A DNA stretch of 64,000 bases, from positions 2,615,001-2,679,000 of the forward strand of contig NC_003071.7 of NCBI RefSeq assembly GCF_000001735.4, written 5' to 3'. This DNA comes from Arabidopsis thaliana (lineage: Eukaryota; Streptophyta; Magnoliopsida; Brassicales; Brassicaceae). Shown here piece after piece: positions 9,983-20,989 of this stretch. A model generated the notes under the pieces. The model made no database searches, was not told the origin of the DNA, and saw only the letters and a program-made list of their open reading frames with translations. Numbering within the stretch: the stretch's first letter is position 1; every line of letters starts with the position of its first letter. Made by a program: the position numbers and the translations under genes.

Positions 9983-12900
9983 GAACTTCATTTAAAACGA
10001 CTAGCAATAAAAGTACAAAAGGGTAGAAAAGTCAATTTTCAGCAACAAAAGTACTCTTTTTCGAAGTACACTGGCAAAGTACCTAAATTCAAAGTTTTCC
10101 AGTTTATGAGGAGGATAAAATAGTAAATGTTATTTCTGAATATTACCAACAAATCTTTACCTCAATTCCTGGAGAAAAAAATCCACTGTCAATGCAACCC
10201 TAAAACCATGTATCTCCCAAGTTATGAATGACAAACTCATACTAATGCCAACTCCTTGTTTCTCTATTCATCCTGACAAGGCCCTGGGTCCTGATGGCTT
10301 CTCAGCGAGTTTCTTTCAATCTAACTGGGACAATATCAGCGACCAAATCATCTCTGAAGTCCAAGCTATCTTTATTACGTGTCCTGCCAAGAAGAATCAA
10401 TCACACCCATGTCAGGTTAATACCAAAGGTGCCTTGCCCCCAAAAGGTTTCAGACTACAGACCCATCACTCTTTGCTCTGTTTATTACAAGATCATATCA
10501 AAGATTCTAGCCAAGAGACTTCAACCAGTTTTACATATGTGTATCTCTTAAAATCAATCACCTTTTGTTCCCCAGCTTGCTATATCTGATAACGTTTTAA
10601 TCACCCATGAAGCTCTCCATTACTTTAAAACCTCAGGAGCAATAAAACGTTGCTTCATGGTAGTGAAAAATGACATGAGCAAAGCCTATGACAGGCTAGA
10701 ATGGGACTTTATCCAGGCAGCTCTTGAAAGAATGGGATTCCACCCTCGTTTGATTCAATGGCTAATGCAGTGTATTAACTTTGTTACCTATTCTTTCCTC
10801 CTCAATGGTCAGGCTAGACGACTAGTCACACCTGAAAGGGGAATCAGGCAGGGAGACCCTTATCACCATACATCTTCATTATCTGCAGTGAAGTGCTGTC
10901 TGGACTGTATAACAATGCCCTCAGCCAAGGTAACTTAATTGGCCTAAGAGTTTCCAAACGCAGCCCACATATTAATCATCTGTTGTTTGTGGATGATACG
11001 ATGTTTTTCTCCCGCTCTGATCCCAAAAACTGCGCCAAGCTGAAACAAATCCTCCACAAGTATGACCAAGCTTCAGGACAACAAACCAATAGAGAGAAAT
11101 CCTCTATTACTTTCTCCTCTAAAATAGCTCCTGAAACAAAGACTCGGGTTCAGGCAGTACTTAATATTCAAAAAGAAGGTGGGAAAGGGAAGTATCTTGG
11201 ATTACCTGAATTGTTTTGTAGAAAGAAAAAGGATCTTTTCAATATGATAGTGGTTCGGATTAAGCAACGAGCTCTGAGCTGGTCCTCACGCTTCCTTTCC
11301 ACTGCGGGTAAGCTTACTATGCTTAAATCAGTTCTTTCCGCTATGCCATCGTACACCATGTCCTGTTTCAAGATCCAAACAATCTATGTAAGAGAATTTA
11401 GTCAGCACTTACTAGATTTTGGTGGGACACAAAAACTGAAAAGAAGATTGGGTATCTTGGAAAACAATGACAAAGTCCTTTAGAGAAGGAGGGTTAGGGT
11501 TCAGAGATATTCAAACCTTCAACTCTGCCCTCTTAGCCAAAATTAGTTGGACACTGCTCAATAACCCTTCCTTCTTGTTGGCTAAGGTCCTTCTAGGCAA
11601 ATATTGCACTTCATCCAACTTTCTCGATTACATAGTTCCCAACTCTGCTTCTCATGGTTGGTGCAGCATCTGCTTCGGCAGAGACCTCTTAAAACCCAAG
11701 TTGGGGTACCTCATTGACTCTGGTACGTCTATTCCCCTCTGGAGAAGTCCTTGGCTCTCCATGACCTCTCCTCAAGCCCCTATGGGACCCCCACCTTTGA
11801 ATCACATAGTTGGACTGTTTCCAATCTGTTATTGTCGGATGCTTATGTTTGGAATAAAGCCCTGATCCAACGCTTACTGCCAGCCTATGAGAAGGATATT
11901 CTAAGTCTGAAACCCAGTAAAAGATGTGCGGCTAATAAATGGGCTTGGCTTCCCACAAAAGATGGATCTTATAGCACCAAATCGGGGTACCATGAATCCT
12001 TCTCTGAGGAGGAGACCTCACCTACAACCCCAGTGGTTTTGCAGCAAGACCATTGCAGTTGGAAATCTAATATTTTGTCCTTAGCTACCTCCCCAAAAAC
12101 AAAACTTCTGCTATTGAAAATGGCTCAAAGAGCACTTCTGTTGGCGAAAATCTATCCCACCGTCTAGTCACAGACTCTATCGAATGCCCACACTCCGGAA
12201 TTGCTGACACGGAGCTTCACCTGTCCATTTGTGACACAGATCTGGAATCAAGCTCCATTCAAAGAAAGTCTGAACCGAAACAATCTAGTGTCCATCAAAA
12301 AAGGTATCATGTGTGCTAAGAACCTTACTTGTCTTCCTCCGTCTGGGATTGGTAATGGTCCTCTCTTTCCATAGATTTGTTGGATCATATGGACTTCACG
12401 AAATCAGTTTATTTTTAGTAAGAAACAAATCTCAGCAAAGGATGCACTTGTTCTAGCAATTATCCAGGCAAAGGAGTGGTAGTAGGCTCAATCTTCTAAT
12501 CCAATGATCAGAGCTCTCCCCAACCCACCCCTCCAAGCCCCCTCACCCGACAATCTGGTTACCTGCTTTACTGATGCCTCCTGGAAACCTGAGAATAAAG
12601 CGTGCTTAGGTTGGCTCTTCAAGGATTGGCAAAATTGCATCGTCCGACAAGGCTCGACTCTGCTCTCTTTTGTTCCTTCTCCCCTCATGGCCGAAGCACT
12701 GGCAACTCTTACTGCGATTCGCGTTGCAAATGAATTAGCTTTCATCCACATATCTTTCGCTTCAGACTCGCTCACACTTATCAAAGCTCTTAACTTGAAG
12801 CTCCAATTGAAGGAACTTCACGGGATTCTCCACGATATCCTATCTATCTCTGCTCTTTTCTCATTTTGCTCTTTCAATTCCATTTATAGAGAGTGTAATC

Positions 12901-12990
12901 GACAGGCTGATGTTGTGGCGAAAGCAGCTCTATTCTGTTGTACGGATGCCTGATTCAATATAAGGGTTTTGTTGTTAAAAAAAAAAAAAA
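9983..12990 (+). mobile_element. LINE (L1 type with C-terminal RNase H), 5'-truncated, unit A
   Basis: A non-LTR retrotransposon carrying most of ORF2. In order: RT fingers (KALGPDGFSASFFQSNWDN at about 10280), palm (DMSKAYDRLEWDFI at about 10670), GIRQGDP at 10840, the catalytic FVDDTMFF at about 10990, thumb (LSWSSRFLSTAGKLTMLKSV), the GGLGFRDIQTFNSALLAKISW segment, and an RNase H domain with FTDASWKPENKA, MAEALATLTA and CNRQADVVAKAALF (12570-12950). A tail of 14 A follows at 12977-12990. TAAACATTTG occurs just before the element (9973-9982) and just after the tail (12999-13008), a plausible target duplication. Several frameshifts and stops make it inactive. The endonuclease domain is absent through 5' truncation. 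Confidence 0.9.
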
Positions 12991-13290
12991 GATAAAAGTA
13001 AACATTTGTTTGTAAAAAAAACTTTTTCACATGTGTTGTCCAAATCTATGGGATAGCACACGTCTAGGGGTTTCATGTTACGAAGTGATATCATATAGCA
13101 TCTCTTTCTCGCCACTCTAATCCCATGTAGTGAGGTTTTGATTTTTTTCCAACAAGTTTCATCCATGGTGGTGTCTTTAACCCATTCAAGTTGGCTCATA
13201 TAGGTTTTTCCCTCTTCACTCCTTCCTCTACATAATAATAGCATCACATATATGTAGATTGCTTCTTTCTAGTCTATGTAGTGTGATAAT
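12991..13290. other. Unclassified flank of the LINE, unit A
   Basis: About 300 bp present in both units. A minus-strand frame (12975-13247) reads SQLEWVKDTTMDETCWKKIK and similar, which is protein-like in composition but matches no family I recognise. It could be the 5' exon region of the MULE fragment displaced by the LINE, or another captured gene piece. I make no functional call. Confidence 0.4.
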
Positions 13291-14305
13291 AATACGGGAC
13301 GGTATACTACAGATGAAATAGTAGAAATAACAATCAAAATACAATTATACAATCTTAAACACTAAACAAAACAAACAATAGTAACAAAAACAATTACAAC
13401 TTCAAATTCAAAATTTTAGAAACGCATCTTAATTTTTTTATAAGAAGATTTAACATTATAAACATTTAAACTTTACACGACTGCTCAAATCCTAGAATTG
13501 ACGATAGCTGTTATATTAATATAAGATGATATACTACGGGTGAAATCCTATAATTAACAATCAATATACTATTATATAGTCTTAAACACTATAAAAATTT
13601 AACAATATTAACAATAAAAAACTTTTTTGAAGTTTTAAATATTATAAATATTTAAACTTTAAAATAATTAATAAGAAATTTAAAAATTATAAACATTAAA
13701 ACTTTATACTACAGGTGAATCCTAGAATTATTGTATTTGGGTCGATAATAATACCAGACGATACACTACGGATGAAATCCAAGAAATAACAATCAAAGTA
13801 TAATTATACAATCTTAAACACTAAACAAAACAAACAATATTAACAAAACAAATACAACTTAAAATTCAAATTCAATTTTTTTTTCTAAAAGGCATTTCAA
13901 TTATTTTATAAGAAGTTTAAATATTATAAACATTTAAACTTTATACGATGGCTCAAATCCTATAATTGGCGTTAGTTGTGTTTATATTAATAAAAGATTG
14001 TATATTATGTGGAAAAACCCCGAAAAAAACCTCAACTAATTTTTATTTGGACGTTTAATACCTAATATTAGTTGTGTTTTTGGTTGGAAGAAAAATATAC
14101 AAACTAATACAACTAGGTATTAAACGTCCAAATAAAAATTAGTTGAGGTTTTTTCGAGTTTTTTCCCGTATATTATTGAAAAAATCCTAGAATTAACAAT
14201 CAATATACAATTATACAATCTTAAACACTATAAAAATTTAAAAATAATAAATTAAATACAACTTAAAATTTCAAATCTTATAATTATCGTCTCTCAGTAT
14301 ACCAT
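13290..14305. repeat. Degenerate tandem repeats, period about 235 bp, unit A
   Basis: Blocks with the consensus order TATACTAC, GGTGAAATC, TAACAATCAA, ATTATACAATCTTAAACACT, then AT-rich sequence and AAACATTTAAACTTTA, recur near 13300, 13530, 13765 and 14170. A related inverted series lies at 38.3-38.65 kb. The repeats end beside a Helitron-like 3' terminus and are probably the body of Helitron-type non-autonomous elements. No coding potential is seen. Confidence 0.6.
14020..14165. repeat. Inverted repeat with arms of about 33 bp or more, unit A
   Basis: CTCAACTAATTTTTATTTGG and the following ACGTTTAATACCT at about 14030-14062 are matched in reverse complement at about 14115-14150, around a loop of some 50 bases. 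The arms extend imperfectly outward through runs of T or A and CGAAAA-type sequence. Unit B keeps only the right arm (near 37920-37960), with different sequence to its left, so the left arm was lost there or gained here. It looks like the ends of an internally deleted DNA element. Confidence 0.7.
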
Positions 14306-14308
14306 ACA

Positions 14309-14340
14309 CTAGAGATTGACCCACGGTACACCGCAGGTTG
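14309..14340 (-). mobile_element. Helitron-like 3' terminus, unit A (minus orientation)
   Basis: On the minus strand the sequence ends GCGGTGTACCGTGGGTCAAT then CTCTAG, the pattern of Arabidopsis ATREP/Helitron 3' ends: a short GC-rich hairpin about 10 bases before CTAG. The host base after it is T. The body would lie to the right. No Helitron helicase is present, so if real it is non-autonomous. Confidence 0.5.
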
Positions 14341-14400
14341 ATATTTTTATGAGAAAGTTAACAATTTTATTCTAATTAATATAATATTAAAATAAAACAT

Positions 14401-14643
14401 ACGTAGCTCTTAATATAAGAACTTCTACATCAAACACAAAAACAATAAGGAAATCAAATGAAAAAAGAAATTTTAAAATTATTTACAAATGGAATTATAA
14501 CAAAACTTCTTTTTTTACATATTGAAAACTTTCAAAAATCTGAAAACCAAAAATTCTCTTTATAAATTAATAAATTATTAATTTATCGATAAATTAATAA
14601 AATATGCTGGTCCCGACATTATTAATTTATAGAGGTTTTACTG
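14401..14643 (-). mobile_element. Remnant of a pogo (Lemi1/Emigrant-like) element, unit A
   Basis: Only the transposase-proximal end of the element that is whole in unit B remains here, ending in TAATTTATAGAGGTTTTACTG and followed by TA. The left boundary, ACAT joined to ACGTAGCTC at 14400/14401, is a deletion junction: unit B has 4452 bp more at this point (38208-42659), including the transposase and the other terminal repeat. Confidence 0.85.
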
Positions 14644-16865
14644 TATATGTATATTGTATAAGGTATGTTTGATGTATGGATGTCTCCCAAAAAAAGAAAA
14701 CATAAATGAAAAAGATAATAGTAATAAAAGACAATAAATATTCTTTTGGTTAAATCTAAAAACGTAAAGTATTCTTCTTCTCCAACTATACAAAACATAG
14801 ACATCAAATTTCTTCGTCGATCATTTTCCTTCGTAGATTGATAAAGCTTAGATGATGGTAACCAATAAAGCATGTCGCAATAAGACGAAAGGATTAGCAG
14901 ACCCAATTGAAAACTGAATCAATCGATGATCCCCCGATTCAAAATATGACTTCTCCAAGAGGTATGAGAAAATCAGGGTTGAATGAATGAGTTACAAAGA
15001 ACAATCAGTAGTCGAGTTTGGTGCTCTTAGGTGATGTGAATGAAGAGTATTTATAGTGTTTAGATAAAATGATAAGTAGCTAAAATCTTGGTGAGAAAGT
15101 TTGGAAGATCTTGGAAATTATCGTCAAGATGATAATTTCGGAAATTGTTTAGTAGGAATATGCTTGAAATATGCTTTAGTTTTATGATTGTGTGCTGGTA
15201 AAAGATCCTCACATATACTCGTTCAATTATAATTGAAAACAAAAACTATCTTACCTTATTAGGAACTAATTTTCGAGACTTTGGCAATCTAATTTTCGAG
15301 ACTTGAGCAAAGAGAAATACATATATAGTTAGTGTAGATACAATCTAATTGTTGAGATATTTTCTTATATTTCAAAGTAAATATGGTCGATAATGATGGA
15401 AAGAAATAATGGCAAGTGATTAATGTTTAATCCATTTGTAAAATCTCGTAAATGTAAGATTTCATTAGCATTAAAAACTAAATTTCTTTTTGAATCAAGT
15501 AATTCCTTAGCATTAAAAGAATTTATTCTTGTAATATTCTTGTAATTGATAACAGAAGAATAAATTTTGGTAAGATATCATTAGCATTTAAAACTAAAAT
15601 TATTTTTCGAATCAAGTAATTATAGATATGGTTAGTTAAGATTAATTAGGATTCTAGATATGGTTAGTTAGGATTGATTTCCGAATTTTGCTAATTAGGA
15701 AATAAGCATTCATTAATTTTGTAGAGATTTAAGGGAGTGATTATGCAATATATTTAAGTAGTACTTAATAATTTCCATGTTTAAGCAAGTTATTAGTGCA
15801 ATATCTTAATTGTTCATCAAAAGTTTGGTCATTGTCCTAAAGAAAATATTTTATCTGATTGAATTTGTAGGGACTAAACATATAAATAGAAAATTGAATA
15901 AGGATTTTTCAACCCAAAAAACTGACCAAAAATGTATATATAGATTTAAATCAAACAAAACAATCTTATAAATTTGAAACATAATATACAACTATTTCAT
16001 GTAGAGAAAAACATTAAAAAAAATTAGGATAACTACAATTACATATAAAAAATTAAATTTAAAATAATTTTAATTATTATACTTTACGTAATTTATAACA
16101 AATAAGAAAATATATAATAAACACGAAATAATGAACCATAAAATACACTGCTTTATATAATAATTCGTATAATAAACAGCAGATCTTAACAAAACAAAAT
16201 CAAACCAAACACATACTAATATAACATTAAAAGTAAATCTATATATAAATAAGGTGATAAATTAATATAACTTGATTATATAAATATAGATGATATTGAA
16301 TTGACAAAATAATTTAAATCCTAACGCAAATAATCAACATGCGGTATAACGCGGGTCAATATCTAGTTTATCAAACAAAAAATGATAATCCAATAAAATC
16401 AAATAAAACTCTTCAAATAGAGAGCTGACTAAAAATATATATAAAAATTTAACTGGATTTTAAAGTTTATTTCTTAGTTAAAATTGAAAACACATAAATA
16501 AAAGAGTGTTACTTCATCAAAACAAAAATACTAGTACTGAGTTAGATAAATATGCACATCTGCATACTATCCCCTATCAATTTTTAAACCGTTTTTCTCA
16601 AAATAAACATATAATTAATTATTAATTACATGTGGCGTAAGATACATTCACATTTAACGACAAGATATTTTCTTTCCTTTTTAACTTATTAAGTACTTAT
16701 ACCAGTTTTAGATTTGGGACAAAAATTACATTAAAAACAAAAAATTAAAAATTAAAAACTATGAAAAAGATATAACAAAAATACAAACGAGAACCACCAG
16801 CATACCTTATGTGAAGCAGTCCTCAAACCTCATAGCAAAAAGGACACTTGAAGCTTCTCCAAAAT
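14644..16865. other. AT-rich non-coding DNA, unit A
   Basis: More than 2 kb with no convincing gene on either strand. Minus-strand frames at 14622-14906 and 15060-15242 are short, hydrophobic by AT bias and without motifs. Repeated phrases such as ATGGTTAGTTA and GAATCAAGTAATT suggest decayed repeats. A Helitron-like end lies at 16342-16366. Confidence 0.6.
16342..16366 (+). mobile_element. Helitron-like 3' terminus, unit A (plus orientation)
   Basis: GCGGTATAACGCGGGTCAAT followed by ATCTAG and a host T is the typical 3' end of ATREP Helitrons. It is inverted relative to the terminus at 14309, so at least two elements are involved. The 5' TC end cannot be placed by eye. Confidence 0.5.
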
Positions 16866-17398
16866 CTAACGTAAAAATGGAACCTTTAGAGAAGACATAA
16901 TCAAACCAGATGGCATGTGAGCACCAACGAACAACCAAAGTTGTGACAATAATAATTTGTAACTTTTTTTTGCTTCAGAGTTTGGTTCATTTCCTCCACT
17001 TTCTATATCTGTAAACGACTGTATATTTTCTCTATATGCGTCTTGAACCATTTGAACTGTGTCTACCGCCTCTTCTGAGATTGTAGATTCTTCATCCCTA
17101 TTTGGAACATTTCTACTACTACTACCCACTTGGTATGTATCACTTTCCCCGTGATTATACCAGACCTTGTAACTCGGCAATATTCCATCTTTATCTAAGT
17201 GGGACCACACTATAGCCTTATCAATAAATGAATTATATTACATACTCGACAAAGACAAAACATCATACCACTTTCTAAGCAACACGCCTGATTTGTTGCT
17301 AAGGTCATGAATTCCATGAGGTCGGCCGCATACTCTGTCGTCAGCAATGAGTTAGAAGCAAATCGCTCCTTATCCATCCATGCCCGAAAACGATGCAT
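16866..17398 (-). pseudogene. CACTA TnpD N-terminal fragment (transposase-associated domain), unit A
   Basis: Minus strand from an ATG at 17398: FRAWMDKERFASNSLLTTEY, then FMTLATNQACCLESG and a CLCRVC cysteine pair. After a probable intron near 17210 it continues with VWSHLDKDGILPSYKVWYNH GES and MVQDAYRENIQ, ending in PNSEAKK. This matches the Transpos_assoc domain at the start of En/Spm TnpD proteins (Trp-Met start, C-x-C-x2-C, then the WYxHGE signature). Similarity fades after the PNSEAKK motif, so the catalytic part is absent. It lies outside the left terminal repeat of the neighbouring CACTA element and may belong to an older, disrupted copy. Confidence 0.7.
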
Positions 17399-18125
17399 AT
17401 TTTTGCTCGGATAATAAATAAATAAATATATTACAAGAATACAGCCGATTTGCGAGAGAAATTTGCGTGGCAATTGCGACGGAGTTGCGATTCATTTGCG
17501 AGACGAGTAGCATACCTCGCCAATCCCTCGCAAATTTGCGAGGAAATTCTAGAAGGCGAAAGCACTTTTTATGGGATTTTGCTCAAACCAGCCGCATCTC
17601 AGAAAATCCTAACCTTAATCTCTGATTCTCTTCTTCTTCTACGCCTCTCTTCTTCTGCAACAAATCTCTCTTCCTTCTTCGATCTGATTTCTTCGTCGCT
17701 GCCTCTCTTCTTCTTGTCCGATATGTATTCTTCTCGGCCGCGACTCTTCTTCTCCAGCACCCACCGCAACTCGATTTGAAACACCTCAAAGGTAACGTCT
17801 TCTTCTCCGATCTAAGTTATTCTTCTACAATCTAACTTCTTCTTCTCGATCTAACTTCTTCTTCTTCTGCGATCTATCTTCTCTGCCGCGACTCTTCTTC
17901 TCCGATTTATCTTCTCCGCTGCGACTCTTCTTCTCCAGCAGCAGCCGCCGCGACTCTTCTCTATTTTTGTTTCGATCTGAAACTCCTCAAATGTAACTTC
18001 TTCTTCTCCAATCTAACTTCTTCTTCTCCAATATAACTTCTTCTTCTTCTCCAATCTAACTTATTTTTTCCCGATCTAACTTCTTCTACATAATCGATCT
18101 AATTCAATGTTTTTTTTTGTGCAAG

Positions 18126-20019
18126 ATGCCCACGTCGGAGAATACTCATGCACGGTTTAGGGCAACAACAGCGTGAACCGTTGCATGCCAATGCTCCTTT
18201 CAGTGATGGGAATATCTTAGGAGTTCAGGGTTCACGCCATCCACCATCGCCTCCAACGCCAACCACTCAGCCTTCTGTCAATCATTCTGCTCCTCCACCT
18301 AAGGAACTCAACAACCTGACATTGGAGGAGCTGCTTGATAGTCTCGGTCGTGCTGGCTTGACAAGACTAGACCCAAACTGTCCTCCGATAACTTTTGGTA
18401 AGGTTAAATTCATAGATTTATAGAACAACTTGTAAAATGGATTTAGCATTATAGTGTCTTGGAAGTTTAAAGAAATATAAATTTCATGTAGGTTTATAGA
18501 ACGTTTGATTGCTCGTGTTGTAGGTTTGACCAGGACCCTGCAGTTGCAGCAACATTCCGTAGCATCTTCGATGTTTCTGCTTGTTTTGTTGTTTGGTTTC
18601 ATTTCTGATATGTGCTCTTTTGATGTTTCTGCTTGTTTTGTTGTTTGGTTTCATTTCTGATATGTGCTATGTCTATTTTGTAGCAAGTATATAACTGGGA
18701 CCGTTCAATTAACAAAAGACTGAAAGGGTAAGGATTGAGTTTGAAGCAAAGCTAAAGGATAGGATGACTGATCAAGTGTCACAATGGAAGGGAAAGTGGA
18801 AGGACAAGGGTGATGATGCCAAGCCAAAATAGATTGATCCTAATGTGTGGGCTGGTTTAGTTCGGTTTTGGCAAGATCCAAAGTCAGATATCATGATCCA
18901 GATGGCCTTGGCATATATAAACACCGTTCCGGCCAGACCTCATAGAAAACTCGTGCACGAAAACATGTAAGATAAGTATTCTTCTCTCCTTACCATTATT
19001 TAATCTACAATGTTATATTGACAACTTCTTTATATGTTTGTGTTTCAGTGTGAGAAGACCGGAGAAACAACTCCTCATTTCCTTGTCCTATTAGATGAGA
19101 CACACAGAAAAGCGGATGGAACTGTCATCGATGGAAAGTCAGAGGAGATCTACAAGAAAGTGACATCTAGGATAGAAGAGGAAGAGTCTCACATGTGTTA
19201 AGGGGACAATATGGAGAGCACTGGATCAGGTGGATTTTCTGTTCATGCCAAGAACAAGATATTTACTGAGGTAAATTTTCTCTTACCATTCAGTATTGTG
19301 CTTGTTGGCTTATAAGATATCATTGTATCTTTAGTCCTTAGTCCGTGTGTTGTGTATGGTGTCTGAAATGTTTGTGTTGTGTCTTTAGTTTTTGGTATAA
19401 GTTTCTCGTCATCTTGGCAGCTAATTCATTATACTTTGTGTTGTGTTGTGTCTTAATTGCTGTCTTTTGTCTGTTTACTCATGCGCTTTGTGTTGTACTT
19501 GTGTCTGATTAGCTTTGTCATTCTATTGGTTTTGTTGTTATGTTGTGTCTGAATTAGTTTGTGTAGTGTTGTATCTGAATTGCTATATCTTTTGTCTGTT
19601 GTCTTAAACGCTTTATGTTATGTACTTGTGTCTGATTAGCTTTGTCTTTCTATTGGTTCTATTGTTGTGTTGTCTTGTGTCTGAATTACTTTGTGTTGTG
19701 TTGTGTTGTGTCTGAATTCTTTTGTGTTGTTTTGTATCTGTTTTCTCATGGTTTTTGTGTTGTGTGCTTGTGAGTTTTTGTGATCTTTGTAGGGTGCTCC
19801 GCGAAAGAAAGGAAGGATTTATGGGGTTGGTCTCTGCAGTTTGAAGCATCCTCAGCAATTGCAGGTCCACTGCTTCCTCGTGATGATCCGGTTCTACTTT
19901 CTTAAAAGTTGTCTGCCGCTAAAGCTTGCATTCAAACTCAGGCTGAGAAGATCAACAGCTTCGATATCCTGTTTGACTATCTTACCGACAAGGATCCAGC
20001 TTTAGCTGCAATTCTTTGA
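18126..20019 (+). pseudogene. TnpA-like gene (plant transposase Ptta/En/Spm, Transposase_24 family), unit A
   Basis: The ATG at 18126 (MPTSENTHARFRATTAxR) follows a long CTTCTTCTTC-rich leader. Exon 1 is proline-rich and ends at a GT near 18398. Later exons show FDQDPAVAA, then LKDRMTDQVSQWKGKWKDKG, DPNVWAGLVRFWQDPKSDIM and EKTGETTPHFLVLLDETHRK, then KADGTVIDGKSEEIYKKVTS, the conserved core of Transposase_24 proteins. The last exon ends ALAAIL at 20017-20019. Breaks include a TAG in DDAKPK/IDPN, and the end of exon 2 has been replaced by a tandem copy of intron sequence (18560-18660) that unit B lacks. In En/Spm, TnpA binds the subterminal repeats; that role is inferred here. A TGTGTTGTGTC-rich intron lies at 19.37-19.78 kb. 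Confidence 0.7.
19370..19780 (+). repeat. Low-complexity TGTGTTGTGTCTGAATT repeats within the TnpA-like gene, unit A
   Basis: Degenerate units containing TTTGTGTTGTGTC, GATTAGCTTTGTC and GTCTGAATT recur through this intron. They give rise to long but meaningless open frames on both strands. Unit B has the same array at about 47760-48170 with small length differences, consistent with slippage. Confidence 0.7.
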
Positions 20020-20989
20020 GGTAGTTCCTCGACAGAGACATAAAAGGTCAGCGCAAATGAAGCACATGTGGTTACTGCTCCAGTACCGCAACTCTACAAC
20101 GAGACGACAACTGCTGCGACCCTAGCTAACACCGCACGAGGATCCTCTCCATCAGCAATATTTTAAAACCAATGTTTTTTTTCTTGTTATTTCTATCACA
20201 AAACAATACAATTCTCAAATGTTTAAGTTTTCAAACAGTACAATTCTAGTATACATTTTAAATTTACTTATGAAATTTCAGTTTTCAAATGTGAGTTAAT
20301 TTGAGAAGCAGAAATCACATTAAGCTAAATATCAAATTAATTTGTTAATTTGGGTCTAATTAATAAGTAATTAATTAGAATAAGATAATTAGAGTCTAGT
20401 TCAACACAAATCAAGCCATAATAGAAAAGAAAGACGTTGCCGAATACTGGCAAATCCATCGCAAATTCTGCTAGGGATTTGCTAGGAGATAAAAACAATA
20501 TCGCAAATCCCTCGCAAATTTTGTGAGGCAAGTACAAGAAAGTAAAATGCAAGGTGTTTTCTACCGTAACTTTCCCTCGAAGTACTAGATCAAACAATTG
20601 CAAAAATTTTGCTACCATTTATTTCCCTCACAAAGTGCGTGTGGTTTTGCTAGAAATAATTTCCCTCTCAAAATTGCAAGATTTTTACCATTTGCGAGGA
20701 GCGATTTGGAAGGAACTCGTTGTCCTCGCAATTGCCTTGCTTCAACCCAATTGCGAGGGATTAGCGGCTAATTCATCCCTAGTAAATCGGCTTTATTCTT
20801 GTAGCGTATATATATATATCTAGATATTTTTTGGTGAGAATATATAATATTTTGGTATTTTAGAAGGGAATGTTTTTACATTTTTTGGGAATTGTACGAG
20901 TGAATGATTTTGTATTTTTGGGGAGTGAGGTTTTTTTAGAAAATGTTAAATGGACTCTGAAATAGTTTTATATAAGATTTTTTTTTCTT

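Larger units (their letters stand above)
17431..20804 (+). mobile_element. CACTA (En/Spm-like) element, unit A
   Basis: The left end TTACAAGAATACAGCCGATT at 17431 is matched inverted at the right end, where GCTACAAGAATAAAGCCGAT reads leftward from 20805. Both ends are followed inward by many copies of a subterminal motif of TTTGCGAGG type, the usual binding-site arrays of CACTA elements. The leading CA of CACTA is worn on both sides and no clear 3-bp target duplication remains. It carries one TnpA-like gene and no DDE transposase, so it would have been non-autonomous. It is shared with unit B and therefore older than the duplication. Confidence 0.75.

Noticed and set aside
14622-14906. Minus-strand frame shared with 42942-43196
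   Set aside because: It starts within the pogo end, is hydrophobic from AT bias, and differs by frameshifts between the units, as non-coding DNA would.
17583-17789. Lys/Arg/Glu-rich minus-strand frames, also at 45900-46106
   Set aside because: These are the complement of the CTTCTTCTTC-rich leader of the TnpA-like gene, with low complexity and no motif.
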